The notes under the pieces are model-generated. The model did no database searches. It was not told where the DNA came from and saw only the letters and a program-made list of their open reading frames with translations. 64,000 bases of DNA from Dimorphilus gyrociliatus (lineage: Eukaryota > Annelida > Polychaeta > Dinophilidae): assembly GCA_904063045.1 (NCBI GenBank), contig CAJFCJ010000004.1, positions 308,195 to 372,194 on the forward strand, read 5' to 3'. Each line of letters begins with the position of its first letter. Positions within the stretch are counted from its first letter, which is position 1. Positions 56,890 through 64,000 of this stretch are shown here, piece by piece. The translations under genes and the position numbers were made by a program.

Positions 56890-59061
56890 ATGAAAGTCGC
56901 AAAATTACCGACGATATTAGTTATCGTTCAAGTTTTGTTCATCGTCTTTTTCGCAATATTTGCAGATTATGCACCGAGTGCTAATGCCAAATATCCAGAA
57001 AATTCAAAAGATGCTGATAAAGGAGGAGCTGATCCTAGCAAGAATAAATTGCATAGCCTTTACGATAGTAAGTATTGTAAATGGAAATATATAGTATAAT
57101 CTAATTGAATTTCTTTACGAAAAATAGTGTTCCAGCACGTTCACGTAATGATTTTTATCGGTTTCGGTTTTTTAATGACTTTCTTAAGAAGATATGGTTT
57201 TAGTTCGGTTGGTTTTAATATGCTAATTGCAGCATTTGTAATACAATGGCACATGATAACTCACGGTAAATTCTTAAAGTTAATCAAATAGTTTAGCGTA
57301 ATTGAATATGAAAAGAATAGATAAATAGTATAAGAATAGTTTACGATGAAGTATACAGTCTACAATCACTTTAATACTATCAACAGGTTTATTACATATG
57401 GCTACTGAACATTCGTCAAGTTTTAAAATAGACATTGAATCGTTAGTTTAAAAATTATATTTATTCAAAGCTTTTAAAAAAATAATGATTTTTTTGTTGC
57501 ATAGATTATTAACAGCTGATTTTGCTGCTGCTGCCGTACTTATTTCTTTTGGTGCTGTTTTGGGCAAAACTAGTCCTTTGCAGTTGATCGTTATGGCTTT
57601 TATTGAAATTATAGTATTCGTTTGTAATGAATATATAGGTTTATACTTTTTCAAGGTCGTACTATATATATATATATACAGTATATATATATTCGTCAGA
57701 GTATTAAGTCATTTTTGAAAATTTTTTAAAAAACCTATAGGCCTCTGATGTTGGAGGTTCAATGTTTGTTCATATATTTGGAGCATATTTTGGTATTGCT
57801 GCAGCTAGAATCTTGTATAATTCTAAAGTAGAAGACAGTAAGAAGGAGGGTTCCAATTACCATTCTGATTTATTTGCAATGATTGGTAAAAATTATACAT
57901 TCGACTATATTTTCTTTCTATTGAATTAACAATGCCAACGACCTTTCTATCTAGGTACAATTTTCCTTTGGTTATATTGGCCAAGCTTTAATAGTGCCCT
58001 AGCTCCTGGAGATGACCAACATCGTGCAGTTATAAATACGTACCTCGCACTTGGTTTGTAAAAGTTTAATCGTTTAAGCAAAGTTACCGCTTTTCCAAGA
58101 CACACACACATATATATATACAGTATATTGTATATATATACATACTACTTTTTTTCCTCTATTTATAAACAAAAGCATTCAAATCAGGATACAAAATAAC
58201 ACAATACAACGTATTGAGAGATCTTTAAGATAGATCTTTAAACAAGCAACCAAAGGAAGATATTTTAGCCTCTTTTCTTTTCTATACAGCTTCTTGCGTT
58301 ATTGTTGCGTTTGCGATTAGTTCAAATTCAAAGGAAGCTAAATTCGATATGGTTCATGTTCAAAATGCTACTCTAGCCGGTGGTGTTGCTGTTGGAACTA
58401 GTGCTAATTTTATGATAGGACCTTGGGGAGCTCTCCTTATAGGATCTGTCGCCGGTGCTATTTCCGTTGTTGGCTATAAATATATAACGGTTAGTTGAAA
58501 GTTACAATTGAAAACAAATAAAAGCGTGTTTGTGATTTGCTCTGTTTTTTTTTTCCATAGCCTTATTTGGCACGTAGGTGGAAAGCACATGACACATGTG
58601 GCGTTAACAATCTTCATGGAATGCCTGGAATATTAGCTGGTTTATTTGGAGCCATTTTTGCCTCATTTGCTTCAGTTGACAGATACGGCAATGGCCTGTA
58701 CGAAATTTTCCCTGCAAGAGCTCCAATGGAAAATTCAACAAAGCTTTTAGAAATTCAGGCTAATTTCACTATTTCTGCCGGTGATGATAGAAGCGCTGTT
58801 CAACAAGGAGGATATCAATTTTTAGCAATGGCAGTTACATTAATTGTAGCTTTAGTTGCCGGTGCAATAACAGGTTTTATTATGAAGATGTCGCCACTTG
58901 ATCCAGTTAAAGAACGACACCTTTTCGATGACGGTCACTATTGGGAAACTCCTTCTGATTTTGATGAAGCAGTACAATTCTGCAATGGAACTGACAACTG
59001 TGAAACAGTGAATTTAAAATCATTTGATGATGAAAAGAATGCGGAGGACCCTGATAATTAG
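56890..59061 (+). CDS. Rh-type ammonium/CO2 channel (Rh glycoprotein)
   Basis: Trimeric membrane channel for ammonia, methylammonium and possibly CO2, of the RhBG/RhCG type. About seven exons. The start is [20 protein letters not shown]. Family blocks: [77 protein letters not shown]. The twin pore histidines are both visible, in [15 protein letters not shown] and in [12 protein letters not shown]. Twelve helices are expected and their sequence is complete. The cytosolic tail after [19 protein letters not shown] is acidic, ending AEDPDN. The second extracellular-side insertion has a sequon (ENST). In water-living invertebrates these channels excrete ammonia across gills and skin. Confidence 0.95.
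57663..57692. repeat. (TA)n repeat with TATACAGTATA core
   Basis: AT repeat inside an Rh intron, split by ACAG. The same arrangement recurs near 9381, 48331, 58111, 61528 and 62032. Confidence 0.85.
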
Positions 59062-59269
59062 AGCGTTGTATTCAGGAAGGAAGAAGATAGGCCTATCTTT
59101 ATTAGAAAAGTCTTGCATGTAGTTTATAATATTATCTTTAACGTTCTGTTTTTTTATAAGTAGAATTTTTACAGAATCTTGAAACAATAAAGAGAACATT
59201 TATTTAGTTAGTTTTAAATCAATTTTTAGTTTATGCTTTGATATAGAAAATTATTTTTGCTATTCAATT

Positions 59270-60442
59270 TTAACACATTTCAACGCAAAGTGCTATTCCC
59301 ATTCCACCACCTATGCATAATGCACAGACACCTTTACGGAGGCCCCTAGATTTAAGAGCGTATAATAAAGTTACCAAAACTCTAGATCCAGATGCTCCAA
59401 TAGGATGTCCAAGAGCAATAGCACCCCCATTAACATTAACTTTGTTGATATCAATACCTAATTCACGAATAACACAAATTGATTGGGCAGCGAAAGCTTC
59501 GTTTAGTTCGTATAAGTCAACTTCATCTTTCGTCCAATTTGCTTTTGCTAGAGCTTGGGTTACAGCTGAGATAGGTCCAATACCCATTATGGCAGGATCA
59601 ACACCAGTCTGACCCCAAGAAACAATTTTTGCTAAACCCTTGATATTCCTCTTTCCTGCCTCTTCAGCGTTCATTAGAAGAACAGCGGCTGAACCATCAT
59701 TTATTCCAGAAGAATTTCCAGCAGTTACAGTTCCAGTTGGTTTAAAAGCTGGGCGTAGTTTTTCGAATCCTTCTATCGTGCAACCGGATCTTGGGAATTC
59801 ATCTTTGTCAACAACGATTGTTTCTTTACGAGTTTTAATATGCACGGGAACTATCTCTGCGTCAAATGCTCCAGATTTTTGAGCTGTTTCGCACTTTAAT
59901 TGAGATTGAAGAGCAAATTCGTCTTGTTCTTTTCTAGAGATGGACCACCTTTCCGCGATATTTTCTGCTGTTATGCCCATAGGCATTTTGCCGAATGCAT
60001 CAACTAGACCGTCATTTAGAGCAGAGTCCACCATCTTCGTATCTCCCATTTTATGAGGGCTTCTTAAGTGGATAAGGTGAGGTGCTTGGCTCATACTTTC
60101 TTGACCACCTGCTACAACAATTGCAGAATTGCCACACATGATACTTTGAGCACCGAGTGCTACAGCTTTCAATCCTCCACCACAGACCATGTTCACGCTC
60201 CATGCCGGAACAGAGTGTGGTACACCAGCGTTAACAGATGCCTGGCGGGCTGGATTTTGACCTTCACCAGCAGTTAGTACATGAGCCATAATAACTTCAT
60301 GAACATCAGCTGGCACTAATCCGCTCCTTTTAATGCATTCTAGAATTGATATTGTTCCAAGTTGACTGCCAGTAAAGGAACTTAGAGATCCGTTGAACGA
60401 CCCTATAGGTGTCCTTGCAGCAGAAACGATCAGGACAGACAT
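59270..60442 (-). CDS. ACAT2: Cytosolic acetyl-CoA acetyltransferase (ACAT2-type thiolase)
   Basis: Condenses two acetyl-CoA to acetoacetyl-CoA at the head of the mevalonate pathway, or works in reverse in ketone and amino-acid use. A single exon of 390 codons (human ACAT2 397). The nucleophile is Cys87 in VNMVCGGGLKAV; most relatives have CGSG, so the serine is glycine here. The other active-site residues are present: NEAF at 314-317, His346 in ALGHPIGASGSR and Cys376 in CALCIGGGMGIA. There is no N-terminal presequence: MSVLIVSAARTPIGSFNGSL starts directly with the fold. The absence of introns is odd in this intron-rich window and suggests a retrocopy or intron loss. A good splice acceptor (TTTTCGCAG) just before the start suggests a 5' UTR intron. 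Confidence 0.93.
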   Translation of the reverse strand: MSVLIVSAARTPIGSFNGSLSSFTGSQLGTISILECIKRSGLVPADVHEVIMAHVLTAGEGQNPARQASVNAGVPHSVPAWSVNMVCGGGLKAVALGAQSIMCGNSAIVVAGGQESMSQAPHLIHLRSPHKMGDTKMVDSALNDGLVDAFGKMPMGITAENIAERWSISRKEQDEFALQSQLKCETAQKSGAFDAEIVPVHIKTRKETIVVDKDEFPRSGCTIEGFEKLRPAFKPTGTVTAGNSSGINDGSAAVLLMNAEEAGKRNIKGLAKIVSWGQTGVDPAIMGIGPISAVTQALAKANWTKDEVDLYELNEAFAAQSICVIRELGIDINKVNVNGGAIALGHPIGASGSRVLVTLLYALKSRGLRKGVCALCIGGGMGIALCVEMC

Positions 60443-60891
60443 AGTGTTCCAGTGAGACTGCGAAAATGTGTTGAAAGTTAATTGATTGATAGACAGATCA
60501 GATTTTATTGGTATTCATATTCAAGGGTTTCTCATATATAAAGTAAGCTTTCACCGGCTTATTGAATTATTAGATAAAGAATTGTCTAGGTAATTTTTTA
60601 TTTTTATATCTAGAGATAAAGTTTGTATTCATCATTTTAATCTAAACCTTATCAGTTCAGAAAAACCCAAGAAGATTCACTCTTGCCGCATATCATCTGG
60701 CGCGATTAGTGGAACAAAGCATTCACCGGCCATGTTCAATAGAAATATTACACAATATTTCCAGTTATTTTGTAACATTTTACTTATTTCAATTCTAAGA
60801 CCAAATAGTAAAGCGTTATTACCTTAATTAAAACTTCTCGGGTATTAAAATTGTCTAATACTTTATTTTCGATTTTGGTTGCCGACTTGAA

Positions 60892-60918
60892 TGCGCATGC
60901 GTACGATCACGCCATCTT
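60892..60918. promoter_or_regulatory. NRF1-like and YY1-like sites, probable ACAT2 promoter
   Basis: TGCGCATGCGT at 60892-60902 and ACGCCATCTT at 60909-60918 (minus: AAGATGGCGT) stand together in AT-rich DNA. On the minus strand a donor-like AAG/GTAATAACG near 60821 and an acceptor TTTTCGCAG near 60455 would link this promoter to the ACAT2 coding exon. Confidence 0.4.
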
Positions 60919-62031
60919 CCGTTTTAAATAACCTGTTACACATTAGGCCTAACACTCTATTCTATTATAGAAAAAAAGATGGGATAAGAGGAGATATAAA
61001 AAGATGAAATCAAGAGATTCAATAATTTAACAAAAACTGACTTAAATGTTAAAATATTTTTAATTTAAAAAAAAAAAAGAATGACTTTTTTTGACTCATG
61101 TTAAATGTTAGTTAAAAACTTCTATTGAATAATTCAAATTAACCGTCGAATATACTTGAATTGTAGCATTGAAATCAGAAAATGATACTATTTTTTGCAT
61201 TATTTCTTAACAAAATACAAAAGAATAGAATTTTAAAAGTATACTATTCAAGTCGGAATTTATAGGAATAATTTTCTGATTAAAATCACTTTTCTTATGT
61301 ATCTTTAGCCTTATTTAAAAAATTAAAGATTATATTTATTTTTATATTTATAACCTATTTTTAGCCTTTTCTATTCAAGTTTAACATCTGATAAAGAAAT
61401 CAAAAACTAGACTAATATATTAGTTTTTTTATTACGCTTTTTCAAAAGAATAAATCATAAGGAGGGCTATGTAAATGTGACCGAAAAGGACGGTGGTTTT
61501 TTGCTCTTTTCTTCATCTATTCTTTATATATATATATATTAATATATACTGTATATATTTGTTTATTTATTTCTTCTATCTCTCTCTCGCTCTTTCTTTC
61601 TCTATCTTCTGCTCCTCCTCCTCCTCTCTTTTGAATTAAATTCTAGAAATGTCAAAAGACGATGCATTGAAAGTATTAAAATTATTATGAAAAGAGATAA
61701 AATAGCAAGTGTCAAATGGGTATTTGATTCATTTAAATTCACTATTCACATCAAGTCTTGCTCTCCATATTAGTTTTCGAAGAAAACCAACTTGCCTTTT
61801 TTTCGTGTCAATTTAGTTCGTCAAAATTCCCTATATATTCTATTTCAGACCAAATCATTCATAAGTCGTTTGAAAAAGAAAAAAAGAACCTTACATAAAT
61901 ATATTTAGATAGAAAAAAAATACTTAAATACTTTCTAGTTTACTTACATATCTAGTAGGCCTACTGCAATTTTAAAAAGAATGGTTTGTTTTATTAAGAT
62001 AATAATTAGGAGTAATAAATATAATTATGTA

Positions 62032-62043
62032 AATATATATACA

Positions 62044-62083
<40 letters not shown>
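62032..62083. repeat. (TA)n microsatellite
   Basis: About 40 uninterrupted bases of TA after ATATATACAG, the longest TA run in the window. Confidence 0.95.
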
Positions 62084-62085
<2 letters not shown>

Positions 62086-62711
62086 AATATATGTCGTAAA
62101 AAGTGAATGTAGAATATACTGTACGACAAAAAATCTCTTATATAAAGGTGTATTATTGAACACTAAGAAAATCTCATATCCTGTAGTTATGTAAAAAAAA
62201 TATTAACATATTGATTTATTCCTATTTTTTATTTTTTTTAAGTATTTCACAAAATAATAAAACAATTTATTAAATGTAAAAATTGGATAGAAAATATAAA
62301 AGAAGGGCGATGAGTTGACGAATCTTACACATAATTAAAGACCTTCCGCTTTTCAATCCACGTGTATAGCACCAGTTGAAACGTCAAAAAGCTTGTAAAG
62401 TACACGGATTTCCTTAAATACTAGTACAATCGAAATACATAAATAAGCAATTTTTACGTTTGAGTACTCTGACTAGTGATATTTAAGTTTCGGTAGAGAA
62501 CTCTAAGAGGACAGATACGCAAAGACAGTGGATAGGAAAAGAAAGAAAAAGAGACAAAGAGACGGGAGCGACAAAGAAATAGAGTAAAAAAAAAAGAGTA
62601 AAATATAATCGCCGTATCGCAGAATTTTCATTCATTGAAGTAAGGCCTTCAAAAGCATTACTTTGAACAATTCCATTGTGATTAAAAAAGTGCAAAAACT
62701 TTAACGAAACA

Positions 62712-62759
62712 ATGTTTTATTCCTGCTGTTTCTTAATTGGATTATTTTATTTTTCTCAA
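62712..62759 (+). CDS. Possible first exon encoding a signal peptide (gene continues right)
   Basis: ATG at 62712 opens 16 codons, MFYSCCFLIGLFYFSQ, followed directly by a consensus donor (CAA/GTAAGC). The peptide is short, hydrophobic and lacks charge, as in a secreted protein's first exon. No second exon is recognised before 64000, so the gene would have a large intron or the call is wrong. Confidence 0.3.
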
Positions 62760-64000
62760 GTAAGCATATTCTTCTATCTAGTTTTCTTAAACTTGAAGTT
62801 ATTCTATTGTATTATTTATTTAAGTATTATATAATAATTAAGCATTAGAAATTGTTCGAAGCTAGAGAAGTTCAGATTAACACCCTGATCGATTTGACCC
62901 TTTTTCAACTATTGAGCGTTTTGTGTTCAAGAAAATGAATTAAAATGTCTAGACAGTATATAATTTCATATTTTAACAATTAACCTATTATACTATCTTT
63001 ATTTAAGAGAAAAAATTTGTTAACTATACGCTAGAAGATCATTCACAAAAATATGATAGGCCTAAAATTGAGTATTATTTTATCTGTCCTTTCTCTTTCA
63101 AGGATAAATTAAGAATATACATTATATTAATACATATATATTGAATTTAGAGAGAGACAGAGAGAGAATCAATATTCAATAATAAGAAAACAAAGGAAAT
63201 ACAAAAGGATTGATAATAGTTTTCTTTTTTTTTTTCTATCGAAAGATTCGTGATCGACGTTATTAGGCTTATTGAATATTTTTTTTAGCTACCTATTCCC
63301 TTTTTTTGTTTCGTGTATTTAGTGCGTTTAAGTAGGGTTGTTTGAATTAAATCTTCAAGTCAAAAGAATATAAACTGCTTGAGTTTTATTAAAAGAAAAG
63401 AAGACTCTTTTCTTAAAAGTAAAATAACTAGAAAAGACTAAAGTTAAATTGAAAAAGAAAAAAAAAGAAACATTTTTTTTTTATACTTTTGGATATTGCC
63501 TTATGATTTAAAGTATTGTATTTCTTTGACATAAATATGCCTTCTTCCTTCTTTACATAGTGAATTAACAAACATTTTTCTATAAAGGCTTGTTAAAATT
63601 ATTAATATGTGTTACTAAATTAAGAGATCGAATAGATTAACATCTGATATATAATTCCTTTTTATTACGCTATTTACTTATTAGTATATATAGAAATCTA
63701 GTTGTTATATGATAGATATTAGCTGTGTAAATTATAGTAGTAAACCCCCAGGGCATGTACTAGTATACCATTCGACTATTAGTGTCATTCATTCAGTAAA
63801 AATTAACAAAACTATTGCATACAATATCCCACCCCCGCCCTATCCAATACATTTTAACTAAACTTATGAGACATGACGTGAATAATAGCCATGGACTGAA
63901 ATTTTCATAGGTTTCACATCGATAAAAGGCAAATTACGAGATAAAAAACGGTTATGACATAAAATATAAAAGACTTAGGTCTTGTCACGAACAAGTAAAG
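62760..64000. other. AT-rich sequence to the right edge
   Basis: About 1.2 kb with homopolymer runs, GAGA near 63150-63166 and one TAGGCCTA at 63057-63064. No credible coding frame or RNA gene seen. It could be the first intron of a gene starting at 62712. Confidence 0.45.

Larger units (their letters stand above)
60443..62711. other. AT-rich region upstream of ACAT2
   Basis: About 2.3 kb. It has NRF1-like and YY1-like sites at 60892-60918, two TAGGCCTA palindromes (60944-60951 and 61956-61963), TA microsatellites near 61528-61558 and 62032-62083, and a pyrimidine-rich CTC stretch near 61575-61630. Short frames such as the minus frame at 62483-62695 have no homology. Confidence 0.5.

Noticed and set aside
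59313-60277. Several plus-strand frames inside the ACAT2 gene
   Set aside because: They are shadows of the conserved minus-strand thiolase.
62483-62695. 70-codon minus-strand frame with a hydrophobic stretch
   Set aside because: The Leu/Ser/Phe run comes from a purine-rich plus strand (GAAAGAAAAAGAGACAAAGAG); no family match.

Overview
The window is AT-rich nuclear DNA from an animal with a compact genome. Genes are packed on both strands, mostly a few hundred bases apart. Introns are short, mostly about 50-120 bases, with GT-AG borders. The genes are single-copy bilaterian orthologues, several of them ciliary or animal-specific (CFAP298, WDR38, a MET-type receptor kinase, a DEG/ENaC channel, an Rh glycoprotein). 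I infer a marine-type invertebrate, most likely a spiralian such as a small annelid; the species cannot be fixed from sequence alone. There is no CRISPR array, bacterial operon, plasmid or phage gene, and I saw no tRNA or rRNA gene.

Layout. 1-13 kb: SREK1 (-, cut by the left edge), MOB4 (+), DDX41 (-), KAT14 (+), CCDC186 (-). 13-20 kb: a short, divergent SIN3-type corepressor (-) and an unrecognised signal-peptide/one-helix membrane protein (-). 20-31 kb: folliculin (+), importin-9 (-) and the ERAD ubiquitin ligase AMFR/gp78 (-). 31-37 kb: NACA (+), SEM1/DSS1 (-), CFAP298 (+), WDR38 (+). 36-46 kb: a MET/RON-like receptor tyrosine kinase (-), a DEG/ENaC channel (+), glutaryl-CoA dehydrogenase (-). 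46-52 kb, all minus: INO80E, a membrane-anchored glucosidase-II-beta-like protein, an FRRS1-type DOMON/cytochrome b561 reductase, UQCRB. 52-60 kb: an AtuA-family enzyme (+) with a small DD-domain gene nested antisense in one intron, an Rh-type ammonium channel (+), and a single-exon cytosolic acetyl-CoA acetyltransferase (-). 60.4-64 kb: AT-rich sequence with microsatellites and one possible signal-peptide exon.

How the genes relate. They are housekeeping neighbours rather than a pathway cluster: chromatin (KAT14, INO80E, SIN3-like), RNA (SREK1, DDX41), proteostasis (NACA, SEM1, AMFR, glucosidase II beta-like), transport and signalling (IPO9, MOB4, MET-like, DEG/ENaC, Rh), and metabolism (GCDH, AtuA-like, ACAT2, UQCRB, FRRS1-like). 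Arrangement is often head-to-head (SREK1/MOB4, DDX41/KAT14, SEM1/CFAP298, UQCRB/AtuA) or tail-to-tail (FLCN/IPO9 only 18 bases apart), which implies shared promoters and overlapping 3' ends.

Most worth following up: CLEAR/M-box-like sites just upstream of FLCN; the nested DD-domain gene and RFX-like half sites at two probable ciliary genes; a 24-base microexon candidate in CCDC186; a GC-AG intron in SEM1; an AMFR that keeps the UBE2G2-binding helix but ends before the p97 motif; a glucosidase-II-beta relative with an N-terminal anchor and no ER-retention tail; the orphan membrane protein; and a strong excess of the palindrome TAGGCCTA in non-coding DNA.
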